Source of the DNA: Chitinophagaceae bacterium UBA1953
Lineage (GTDB): Bacteria; Bacteroidota; Bacteroidia; Chitinophagales; Chitinophagaceae
NCBI GenBank assembly: GCA_002336115.1
Contig: DDEN01000004.1
Location: 200,472 to 264,471 of the forward strand
Reading direction: 5' to 3'
Length of the DNA: 64,000 nt
Shown: piece after piece, positions 35,433-42,552 of the stretch
How positions within the stretch are numbered: the first letter of the stretch is position 1
Layout of the letters: every line of letters starts with the position of its first letter
Notes under the pieces: model-generated
What the model saw: the letters and a program-made list of their open reading frames with translations, nothing else
What the model was told of the DNA's origin: nothing
The model's database searches: none
Position numbers and translations under genes: made by a program

Positions 35433-36575
35433 TCATAGCATACCTTTAGTGGATGGAAGATAATTGCTCAGTGGATCTCTCTTTACAGCCATGCGGATGG
35501 CCTTTGCAAATGCCTTGAAAATGGCTTCAATTTTATGATGTTCATTATCGCCGTGGCATTCAATATTCAAATTACATTTTGATGCGTCACTGAACGATTT
35601 GAAGAAATGGAAAAACATTTCAGTGGGCATTTCACCAATTTTTTCACGGGTGAAAGTTGCATTCCATACTATCCAATTACGGCCACCAAAATCAATCAGC
35701 ACTTTTGCTTCGGCTTCATCCATTGGCAATGCAAAGCCATAACGCTCCATTCCACGTTTATCAGCAAGCGCTTTTGCAAATGCTTCGCCCAATGCAATGC
35801 CGGTATCTTCAATGGTATGATGTTCATCAATATGCAGATCGCCTTTGGTTGTAATGTTTAAATCCATCTTACCATGACGTGCAATCTGGTCGAGCATGTG
35901 ATCAAAAAATCCAAGACCTGTGTTGATGTTTGCCTTTCCACTTCCGTCTAAATTCAGTTCAACATGAATTTTTGTTTCGTTGGTATTACGTTCGTGTACA
36001 ACAGTGCGTAAACCAAGTTTCAGGAATTCATAAATTTCTTTCCAGAGAATGGTTTCAAGAGCAATGGTTGATGCACGAAGTTCAGCAACCTTATCTTGTA
36101 TTTCAGCAGCCCCAAGATTTGCATCGTTGTTAATCCAGATGGCTTTGCAGCCGAGGTTTTTTGCTAATTGAACATCCGTAATCCGATCGCCGATTACAAA
36201 TGAATTGGCTAAATCGTATGCAGGATTGTTGATGTATTGTGTAAACATGCCAATGCCCGGTTTTCTTGTTGGGGCATTTTCATGTGGAAATGTGCGGTCG
36301 ATTAAAACATTACTGAAATGAACTCCTTCGTTTTCAAAACTCTTTAAAACAAAATTGTGAACAGGCCAGAATGTTTCTTCCGGAAAAGAAGAAGTACCTA
36401 ATCCATCCTGGTTGGTGGGCATTACCAACTCGTAATCAAGTTCAGCAGCAATCCGGCGCAGGTAACAAAACACATCAGGATAAAAACTAAGTTTATCAAA
36501 CGAATCTAATTGATAGGTTGGCGGTGCTTCGTTGATTAATGTTCCGTCACGATCAATAAACAATACTCTTTTCAT
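35433..36575 (-). CDS. hisB: Bifunctional histidinol-phosphatase / imidazoleglycerol-phosphate dehydratase
   Basis: 380 aa, the fused form known from enterobacteria and many Bacteroidota. The N-terminal HAD phosphatase (about 1-165) shows FIDRDGTLINE with the catalytic Asp pair and FVIGDRITDVQLAKNLG. The C-terminal dehydratase (from about 190) shows GLGFFDHMLDQIARHG, DLHIDEHHTIEDTGIALGEA and a second metal-binding set, CHGDNEHHKIEAIFKA. It catalyses two non-adjacent steps of histidine synthesis. It is the last his gene of the minus-strand operon, 21 nt after an inserted cytochrome c gene. Confidence 0.97.
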   Translation of the reverse strand: MKRVLFIDRDGTLINEAPPTYQLDSFDKLSFYPDVFCYLRRIAAELDYELVMPTNQDGLGTSSFPEETFWPVHNFVLKSFENEGVHFSNVLIDRTFPHENAPTRKPGIGMFTQYINNPAYDLANSFVIGDRITDVQLAKNLGCKAIWINNDANLGAAEIQDKVAELRASTIALETILWKEIYEFLKLGLRTVVHERNTNETKIHVELNLDGSGKANINTGLGFFDHMLDQIARHGKMDLNITTKGDLHIDEHHTIEDTGIALGEAFAKALADKRGMERYGFALPMDEAEAKVLIDFGGRNWIVWNATFTREKIGEMPTEMFFHFFKSFSDASKCNLNIECHGDNEHHKIEAIFKAFAKAIRMAVKRDPLSNYLPSTKGML

Positions 36576-36596
36576 TTGTTTTAAGGTAGTTGTGAT

Positions 36597-37019
36597 TTAT
36601 TTCAATTTTGCCCTGATTGCTTTTACTTCAGCAAGTGTAACATAACTGGCTTTATTACCAAAACTCCTGCGCACATACGTTAATACATCTGCAATTTCCT
36701 GGTTGGTTAATTGCGGCTGTGCGGGCATGGGGTTGGAGTAATATTCACCATTAATTTCCACTTCTTCATTAAAACCCTTTACCAGTATTTGTACAAGTTT
36801 TGGTTTTGGACCTAATGTAACTTTTGTTTTGATTAATGGCGGATTCATTCTTGGCACACCACTGCCATCAGGCTGATGACAAACAATGCAGATTTTATCA
36901 TATACTTTTTTCCCTCTTGCCATCGCAGCTTTTACATCATACTGCTGTTGTGCCGGCATAAAAGCCTGAATAAAATATGCTCCGCAAATCAACAATGCTG
37001 AAGCTGCAAAAATTTTCAT
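36597..37019 (-). CDS. Small c-type cytochrome, exported
   Basis: 140 aa from ATG 37019, with a signal-type N-terminus (KIFAASALLICGAYFIQAF). It carries one haem-binding motif, CIVCH, in GKKVYDKICIVCHQPDGSG, and a distal Met candidate in NPMPAQPQL. Longer open frame upstream overlaps the preceding gene and is rejected. It follows the sorbosone-dehydrogenase-like gene after 4 nt, so the two very likely form an electron-transfer pair in the envelope. Their place between hisC and hisB is unusual. Confidence 0.88.
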   Translation of the reverse strand: MKIFAASALLICGAYFIQAFMPAQQQYDVKAAMARGKKVYDKICIVCHQPDGSGVPRMNPPLIKTKVTLGPKPKLVQILVKGFNEEVEINGEYYSNPMPAQPQLTNQEIADVLTYVRRSFGNKASYVTLAEVKAIRAKLK

Positions 37020-37023
37020 CTGT

Positions 37024-38289
37024 TTATTTTTCTCCTGTGTAAATAATTTTCCAGACTGTGCCACCCTGATCATCTGAAATGTACATTGATCCGTCAGTAC
37101 CCATTGCCAAACCGCAGGGGCGATGTTTTGATTTTGAAGGTGAAAGATTTTCTTTTCCTCCAACAAAATCATCTGCAAAAATTTCATAATCACCCGATGG
37201 TTTTCCTTCTTTCATTGGAAGAAACACTACGTTGAAGCCAGCTTGTTCTAACGGTGCCCTGTTCCAGCTACCATGAAATGCAATGAATGCGCCGTTTTTA
37301 TATTTAGCTGCAAACTGGTTGCCGGTATAAAACAACAATGCATTTGGTGCCCAATGTGCAGGGAATGCATACAATGGTTTCTCTTTTGTACCACAGAGTC
37401 CTTCTGTTTTTCCATCGCCACCATATTCGGGTGCAAGTAATTTCTTTTTCTGAATGGGATCATAATAGCAATAAGGCCATCCAAAGTCCATTCCTTTCTT
37501 CACAATAAAAAATTCTTCAGCGGGTACTTCTGCATTTTGCTCATTGCTGTAATTGTCAGGATATAGCTGGCTTAATTGATCTCTTCCATGCTGCATCACA
37601 AACAATTCATTCACTGAAGTATTCCAGTCAAGACCAACAACATTACGTAAGCCTGTTGCATAACGTACACCTTCAGCATACGATTGATTCAGTTTATCAG
37701 CTCTAAACTGCCAGATGCCACCAGCTGTTTCGAGAATGGGGCAGGGCATTTGTCCTTTTGATCCTGCAGTACGATCTGTTTCCTGGCAGGCATTGGAAGG
37801 TGCACCAATGTTTACATAAATAAATCCGTTATTATCAAGTGCAATTGATTTGGATGAGTGCTGGCGTTTGTTTACTAAACCTGTGATAATGATTTCAGGT
37901 TTGTCGGGATTTTCGATTTCATTTTTATCGTTGAATTTATAACGATACACCTGGTCATCGGAAGAAGCATAGAGATAACCATTTTTGATAGCAATACCTG
38001 TGCCGCCAAAATTACCGAAGCCGAACTTTTCGTCTGCAACTCCATCGCCATTTGTATCTCTTAGGCGGATGATTCCTTTTCCGTCTTTTAATCGTTCAAG
38101 TTTGACGTAAACGTCGCCGTTACTGTTTACAACAATGTGACGTGCATTGCCCAATTTATCAGCAACAACAATTGCTTTGAACCCTGCAGGCAATTTAATA
38201 TCGCCTGGTGCAGAGTGAACGGGATCGCCTGCACATGCAGAAAAGGCAGCTGCGATGATAAGGATAAATGAAGAAAAAAGTTTAATCAT
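37024..38289 (-). CDS. L-sorbosone dehydrogenase-like / PQQ-type beta-propeller lipoprotein
   Basis: 421 aa from ATG 38289, with a lipoprotein signal (KLFSSFILIIAAAFSAC). The propeller repeats include LPAGFKAIVVADKLGNARHIVV, GDVYVKLERLKDGKGI, GLRNVVGLDWN and FIAFHGSWNRAP. The HGR and HGSWNR motifs and RPCGLAMGTDGSMYISDDQGGTVW match the PQQ-dependent sugar/sorbosone dehydrogenase superfamily. The adjacent cytochrome c is a plausible electron acceptor. The substrate cannot be inferred and PQQ genes are not in the window. It starts 31 nt after hisC in the same direction. Confidence 0.85.
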   Translation of the reverse strand: MIKLFSSFILIIAAAFSACAGDPVHSAPGDIKLPAGFKAIVVADKLGNARHIVVNSNGDVYVKLERLKDGKGIIRLRDTNGDGVADEKFGFGNFGGTGIAIKNGYLYASSDDQVYRYKFNDKNEIENPDKPEIIITGLVNKRQHSSKSIALDNNGFIYVNIGAPSNACQETDRTAGSKGQMPCPILETAGGIWQFRADKLNQSYAEGVRYATGLRNVVGLDWNTSVNELFVMQHGRDQLSQLYPDNYSNEQNAEVPAEEFFIVKKGMDFGWPYCYYDPIQKKKLLAPEYGGDGKTEGLCGTKEKPLYAFPAHWAPNALLFYTGNQFAAKYKNGAFIAFHGSWNRAPLEQAGFNVVFLPMKEGKPSGDYEIFADDFVGGKENLSPSKSKHRPCGLAMGTDGSMYISDDQGGTVWKIIYTGEK

Positions 38290-38320
38290 GTTGCAATGGT
38301 TTGATTGGTTAAAGTTAATC

Positions 38321-39373
38321 TTAAACAATAAATTTCTGCAAAGCGTTCAGTAATTCATCATTCTCTTTTGCCGTTCCTACAGTAATACGTAATGATTCAC
38401 CACAGAGTACAACTTTACTTCTGTCACGAACCACAATCTGGTTAGCAAGCAGGTATTCATAAATTGCTTTTGCATCCACTACTTTCACTAAAAGAAAGTT
38501 GGCGTCTGACGGATAAACCTGCACAACTACTTTCAGTTTTGGCAGATCTTCTTCCAGCCGTTTTCTTTCTTTCACCAGTTCCTTAATCATTTCATTCACT
38601 TCTTCCACATTGTCCAAAGCTTTTAACACCAGTTCCTGTACTGCTTCACTAATATTGTAAGGTGGTTTGATTTTATTGTAAATGTCAATAATTTCTTCAC
38701 TTGCAAAAGACATACCCAAACGTAAACCTGCAAGTCCCCATGCTTTACTGAGTGTTTGCATCACAACAAGATTAGGATAATCTTTCAGCAGCGTAATGCA
38801 TGAACGCTGACGGGAGAAATTGATATAGGCTTCATCCACCACCACAATGCCATCAAAATTATTCAGCACCATTTCAATATCTTCAAAATGAATACTGTTA
38901 CCTGTTGGATTATTGGGCGAACAGATCCAGATAATTTTTGTATTCTCATCAACTAATGTTTCAAGATGCACAAGATCGAGCTGGTAATTTTCGAGCATCT
39001 GTGCTTTTCTTATTTCCACATCATTGATGTTGGCACTTACTTCGTACATGCCGTAAGTGGGCGGACAAATGATCACATTATCTTTGCCGGGATTACAGAA
39101 TGCACGGTAGAGTAAATCAATACATTCATCACTTCCGTTGCCAATGAAAATCTGTTTGGGTGAAACACCTTTGATGGCAGATAACTTTTCCTTGATCTTC
39201 AACTGGTATGGATCGGGGTAACGGTTGTACCATTTAATCAACGGCGAGCCGATACTGTTTTCATTGGCATCAAGAAAAATCTTTGCCTCACCGTGAAACT
39301 CATCACGTGCAGAAGAGTAGGGAGTGAGTGACTTGATATTTTCTCTGAGTAAATTATTTAGATCGAAAGACAT
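38321..39373 (-). CDS. hisC: Histidinol-phosphate aminotransferase
   Basis: PLP-dependent aminotransferase class II, 350 aa. It converts imidazole acetol phosphate to histidinol phosphate. Seen: LDANENSIGSPL near the N-terminus, FIGNGSDECIDLLYRAF, NPTGN, VVDEAYINFS and the PLP-lysine motif TLSKAWGLAGLRLG (Lys near 220). The C-terminal LRITVGTAKENDELL carries the Arg of the phosphate site. It lies downstream of hisD; the 96-nt gap contains an imperfect direct repeat. Confidence 0.96.
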   Translation of the reverse strand: MSFDLNNLLRENIKSLTPYSSARDEFHGEAKIFLDANENSIGSPLIKWYNRYPDPYQLKIKEKLSAIKGVSPKQIFIGNGSDECIDLLYRAFCNPGKDNVIICPPTYGMYEVSANINDVEIRKAQMLENYQLDLVHLETLVDENTKIIWICSPNNPTGNSIHFEDIEMVLNNFDGIVVVDEAYINFSRQRSCITLLKDYPNLVVMQTLSKAWGLAGLRLGMSFASEEIIDIYNKIKPPYNISEAVQELVLKALDNVEEVNEMIKELVKERKRLEEDLPKLKVVVQVYPSDANFLLVKVVDAKAIYEYLLANQIVVRDRSKVVLCGESLRITVGTAKENDELLNALQKFIV

Positions 39374-39393
39374 GTTGTTGGAAATTGATTTAA

Positions 39394-39427
39394 TAACACG
39401 AATTTTTACGAATTACACGAATTGTTT
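39394..39427. repeat. Imperfect tandem repeat between hisD and hisC
   Basis: Three copies of the unit ACACGAATT or a close variant (39396-39404 ACACGAATT, then TTACGAATT, then ACACGAATT at 39416-39424). It is followed by an A-rich string of AAAACTAAAAACGATAAACT type to about 39478. No coding or hairpin potential was seen. Confidence 0.6.
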
Positions 39428-39469
39428 TTAAATGCAGTGGGCCACAAACAAAAAACTAAAAACGATAAA

Positions 39470-40750
39470 CTATAAACTCTGCATTCTCTTCCTCACTGCT
39501 TCAGAATGTGCTTTTAATCCTTCAGCTTCGGCCATTGTTTCAACAGCTTTGCCAATTTGCTGTAAACCTTCCTTGCTAAGCTTCTGGTAAGTGATCTTTT
39601 TTACAAAACTGTCAACGCTTACGCCACTGTATGCTTTGGCATAACCGTTAGTTGGTAATGTGTGATTGGTGCCACTTGCATAATCACCCACACTTTCAGG
39701 TGAATAATTGCCAAGGAAAACAGATCCTGCATTAAAAATCTGCTCAGCAATTATTTCTTCGTTTTTGCAACTGATGATTAAATGTTCAGCCGCATATTCA
39801 TTTGCAAGCTCAATCATTTCTTTTTCTGATTTCAGCAAAAAGGCTTTACTGTTCTCTAACGCTTTCGCAGCAAATTCTTTTCTTGGGAGAACATCCAGTT
39901 GCTTTTGTGTTTCAATCAGTACATCATGAATCAGTTGTTCAGATGTGCTGACAAGCAACACCTGCGAATCAACACCATGTTCGGCCTGCGATAATAAATC
40001 AGCAGCAACAAACGAAGCATTAGCGGTTTCATCAGCCATTACACAAACCTCACTTGGTCCTGCCGGCATGTCAATCGCAACGCCATCTTTCTGTACTAAC
40101 TGTTTGGCAGAGGTTACATACTGGTTGCCCGGCCCGAAAATTTTATATACCTGTGGAATCGTTGCAGTGCCGTATGCCATTGCAGCAATAGCTTGTGCTC
40201 CACCTGTTTTGAAGATTTTTGTAATGCCTGCAAGGTTAGCCGTATATAAAATGGCTGCATTTACTTCGCCGTTTTTTCCGGGAGGTGTGCAAAGAATAAT
40301 TTCTTTACAGCCTGCAATCTTCGCTGGTATTGCAAGCATTAAAATTGTTGAAAACAATGGAGCAGTACCACCTGGAATATACAAACCTACTTTTTCAATT
40401 GCTACTGATTTGCGCCAGCAAACAACACCGGGCATGGTTTCAACTTTCTCAACTGCACTGATTTGTTTTTTGTGAAACAGTTCAATGTTTTGTTTTGCAA
40501 TATTGATTGCTTCCTTTAGATCGCCACTTACTTTGCTCTCAGCTTCAAGAATCTCAGCTTCAGAAACCAGCAGTTCGTCAACAGTTACTTTATCATAAAT
40601 AGTTGAAAAACGTTTTAACGCTTCATCGCCGTTTTCCTTCACCTGTTTTAAAATGTTGCTTACACTTGCTTCCAGCGATGAAGAATCCAATGCAGGACGT
40701 TTGAGCAATTTACTCCACTCAGTTTTATTCGGATGTTTTATTACTTGCAT
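39470..40750 (-). CDS. hisD: Histidinol dehydrogenase
   Basis: Zn-dependent NAD enzyme for the last two oxidations to histidine, 426 aa from ATG 40750. An alternative in-frame start at 40774 adds eight residues; MQVIKHPNK at 40750 matches the typical Bacteroidota N-terminus. Conserved segments: VGLYIPGGTAPLFSTILMLA, IFGPGNQYVTSAKQLV, DMPAGPSEVCVMADE, LSQAEHGVDSQVLLV (with metal ligands Gln and His) and YAAEHLII. The gap to hisG (113 nt) carries repeat-like DNA. Confidence 0.97.
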   Translation of the reverse strand: MQVIKHPNKTEWSKLLKRPALDSSSLEASVSNILKQVKENGDEALKRFSTIYDKVTVDELLVSEAEILEAESKVSGDLKEAINIAKQNIELFHKKQISAVEKVETMPGVVCWRKSVAIEKVGLYIPGGTAPLFSTILMLAIPAKIAGCKEIILCTPPGKNGEVNAAILYTANLAGITKIFKTGGAQAIAAMAYGTATIPQVYKIFGPGNQYVTSAKQLVQKDGVAIDMPAGPSEVCVMADETANASFVAADLLSQAEHGVDSQVLLVSTSEQLIHDVLIETQKQLDVLPRKEFAAKALENSKAFLLKSEKEMIELANEYAAEHLIISCKNEEIIAEQIFNAGSVFLGNYSPESVGDYASGTNHTLPTNGYAKAYSGVSVDSFVKKITYQKLSKEGLQQIGKAVETMAEAEGLKAHSEAVRKRMQSL

Positions 40751-40765
40751 AGTTTTAATATTGGT

Positions 40766-40863
40766 TTCACACAAAGTTCACAACGGATGCGAAGCAACAA
40801 AGACTTTCTTTGTATACTTGGTATTCTTTGCAGCTTTGCGTGAAAGTTTTTCAACCCAAAGGG
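40766..40863. repeat. Repeat-like intergenic sequence between hisG and hisD
   Basis: About 100 nt of phrase-like DNA, with TTCACACAAAGTTCACAACG followed by TTTCTTTGTATACTTGGTAT and TTTGCAGCTTTGCGTG. A sister phrase is at 31132-31160. There are no reading-frame features, and no terminator or start codon is implied. It sits inside the his operon. Confidence 0.45.
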
Positions 40864-41778
40864 TTACATCACCATCTTCTCAATCGGCACAACTAAAATA
40901 CCTTCAGCACCTGCAGCTTTCAGTTGTTCAATTTTTTCCCAGAACTCATCTTCACTTAATACACTGTGTACACTGCTCCATCCTGTTTCTGCCAATGGTA
41001 ATACAGTAGGACTTTTCATGCCGGGCAAAATAGCAATGATGCTGCTGAGTTTATCGTTTGGAGCATTCAGCAAAACATATTTGTTGCGCTTTGCTTTTTT
41101 TACAGCTTTAATACGGAAAACCAATTTGTCAAGTAAGAGTTGCTGCTCGTTGGTGAGTTTATCGTTCTTGATAAGAACTGATTGTGATTGAAGAATCGTT
41201 TCCACTTCTTTTAATCCATTCATGAATAAAGTTGAGCCACTACTCACAAGATCAACCACAACATCCGACAAGCCAATGCCGGGAGCAATTTCAACAGAAC
41301 CACTGATTTCATGAACTTCAGCAGTGATATTATTCTGCTTCAGAAATTCAGAAACAAGAAAAGGATAACTAGTTGCAATGCGTTTACCATCCAGTGTTTT
41401 TGCGCCAAGATATTCCTGGCTTTTTGGAATGGCTAAACTTAAACGGCATTTACCAAAACCAAGCTTTTCAACAATCTCTGCTTTCTTGTTTTTTTCAAAC
41501 AATACATTTTCGCCAACGATGCCAATGTCAGCAACACCATCTTCCACGTACTGAGGAATATCATCATCTCTTAAAAAGAACACTTCCAGCGGAAAGGTAT
41601 CAGCTTCTGTTTTTAAACGGTCTTTTACATTACGTAATTCAATGCCGCAATCTTTCAGCAGCTTTACTGAATCTTCATAAAGCCTTCCGCTTTTCTGGAT
41701 GGCAATCCTGAGCTTGGCTGGTTTTTCTGCACTGCCTCCGCTTAGTTCGCTGAGCGGAGTGAATTTTTTTTCCTGCAT
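40864..41778 (-). CDS. hisG: ATP phosphoribosyltransferase, long form
   Basis: First committed enzyme of histidine synthesis, 304 aa. LRIAIQKSGRLYEDSVKLL, DIPQYVEDGVADIGIVGENVL, and the PRPP-binding DVVVDLVSSGSTLFMNGL are all clear. The length and the C-terminal ACT-like regulatory domain (SPTVLPLAETGWSSVHSVLSEDEFWEKI) mark the HisG-long class, which is feedback-inhibited by histidine and needs no HisZ. The gene is preceded by an attenuator with a histidine-rich leader peptide (41804-41913), so both enzyme activity and transcription are predicted to respond to histidine. Confidence 0.97.
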   Translation of the reverse strand: MQEKKFTPLSELSGGSAEKPAKLRIAIQKSGRLYEDSVKLLKDCGIELRNVKDRLKTEADTFPLEVFFLRDDDIPQYVEDGVADIGIVGENVLFEKNKKAEIVEKLGFGKCRLSLAIPKSQEYLGAKTLDGKRIATSYPFLVSEFLKQNNITAEVHEISGSVEIAPGIGLSDVVVDLVSSGSTLFMNGLKEVETILQSQSVLIKNDKLTNEQQLLLDKLVFRIKAVKKAKRNKYVLLNAPNDKLSSIIAILPGMKSPTVLPLAETGWSSVHSVLSEDEFWEKIEQLKAAGAEGILVVPIEKMVM

Positions 41779-41803
41779 TATTTAAATTTTAATTTCTGTA
41801 AAA

Positions 41804-41831
41804 TAAAAAAGGCCTACTTGCGTAAGCCTTT
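41804..41831 (-). terminator. his attenuator terminator (3:4 stem)
   Basis: Transcript AAAGGCTTAC (41822-41831), loop GCAA (41818-41821), GTAGGCCTTT (41808-41817): a 10-bp stem with one G-U pair and a GNRA loop, followed by six U. Segment 3 (GGCTTAC, 41822-41828) can instead pair with GTAAGCC (41860-41866) to form an antiterminator. It lies 26 nt upstream of the hisG ATG. Confidence 0.85.
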
Positions 41832-41859
41832 CACTATTGTAAATACACAAAGCAACATC

Positions 41860-41879
41860 GGCTTACCGGTTGGGGCAAG
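41860..41879 (-). promoter_or_regulatory. his leader segments 1 and 2 (pause/protector and antiterminator strands)
   Basis: CTTGCC (41874-41879) pairs with GGTAAG (41862-41867) across a 6-nt loop to form the 1:2 hairpin, six pairs with one wobble. Segment 2 extended as GTAAGCC (41860-41866) is perfectly complementary to GGCTTAC in the terminator. Segment 1 lies just after the His codons and segment 2 overlaps the leader stop codon, the layout needed for ribosome-position sensing. Confidence 0.75.
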
Positions 41880-41913
41880 TATGATGATGATGTGTATGTG
41901 TGTTTGAAATCAT
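41863..41913 (-). CDS. hisL: his operon leader peptide
   Basis: A 16-codon ORF, MISNTHTHHHHTCPNR, with five CAT histidine codons, four of them consecutive (41881-41892). It is too short for ordinary gene finding. It lies between a strong promoter and an intrinsic terminator in front of hisG. By analogy to enterobacterial hisL, a ribosome stalled at the His codons when charged tRNA-His is scarce would cover segment 1, let segments 2 and 3 pair and prevent termination. A ribosome reaching the stop at 41863-41865 would cover segment 2 and allow the terminator. The ATG begins three bases after the -7 element, so the message is probably leaderless or nearly so. The symbol is used by analogy. Confidence 0.85.
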   Translation of the reverse strand: MISNTHTHHHHTCPNR

Positions 41914-41916
41914 GGC

Positions 41917-41948
41917 GCAAAAGTAATGCTGAATATTCAAATGGCAAA
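41917..41948 (-). promoter_or_regulatory. his operon promoter
   Basis: TTTG (41945-41948), a 19-bp spacer, then TACTTTTGC (41917-41925): both boxes match the Bacteroidota consensus with ideal spacing. Transcription is expected to start at about 41913-41914, at the leader ATG itself. Confidence 0.8.
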
Positions 41949-42009
41949 AAATAAGCAGAAATAATGTTTTTAAACAAACACTTATTCGTAAATGATGAAT
42001 TATATTCTT

Positions 42010-42513
42010 TTACTGCACTTTTCTCACTGCATAGATCAACTCATCAAGGAACTCGCCGTTTTTGAAAATATTTTTTTCAATTCTTGCTTCGAGTATAAAG
42101 CCGGCTTTTTCCAATACACGTTGTGATGCTGCATTGGTTCCGTAAGGGCGGGCATAAATTCTTGTAATATCAAAGATGCTGAAGCCAACAGGTATGATTT
42201 GTTTGATTGCTTCGGTAATAATTCCTTTTCCCCAATAAGGTTCTGCAAGCCAGTAACCAAGCTCGGCATTCTTGCACATGATATCTTTCTGCGGATGAAG
42301 ACCAATTGCACCAACTGCTTCTCCGTTTACATCAATGGCAAATATGTGAACAGGATCATCCTGTGTTGCCATTGCAATAAAAGCTTTTGCATGATCAACC
42401 GTGTAAGGATGCGGGAAAGCATCCGTTAGGAATTTTGCAATCTTGAAATTGTTAGCATGTTTAACAAGGCTGTCAATATCATTGATCGTCCATGGTCGTA
42501 GAATAAAATCCAT
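42010..42513 (-). CDS. GNAT-family N-acetyltransferase (RimJ/RimL-like)
   Basis: 167 aa. The acetyl-CoA binding core is visible in AELGYWLAEPYWGKGIITEAIKQIIPVGF, followed by RIYARPYGTNAASQRVLEKAGFI, typical of RimJ/RimL-type acetyltransferases acting on protein N-termini or small amines. The N-terminus LRPWTINDIDSLVKHANN fits the same group. The substrate cannot be predicted. It is co-directional with, and 39 nt after, the DUF2207 gene, but looks functionally unrelated. Confidence 0.9.
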   Translation of the reverse strand: MDFILRPWTINDIDSLVKHANNFKIAKFLTDAFPHPYTVDHAKAFIAMATQDDPVHIFAIDVNGEAVGAIGLHPQKDIMCKNAELGYWLAEPYWGKGIITEAIKQIIPVGFSIFDITRIYARPYGTNAASQRVLEKAGFILEARIEKNIFKNGEFLDELIYAVRKVQ

Positions 42514-42552
42514 TTAAAGAATTCTTGGTTTTAATTGTTACAATTAAGATGT

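Noticed and set aside
36597..37193. Longer cytochrome c frame starting at 37193
   Set aside because: It would overlap the preceding dehydrogenase gene by 170 nt and place the signal peptide in the middle of the protein; ATG 37019 fits.
41881..41900. ATG/ATGTGT microsatellite-like repeat upstream of hisG
   Set aside because: On the minus strand it is the His-codon run of the leader peptide, so it is explained by the attenuator and not a simple repeat.
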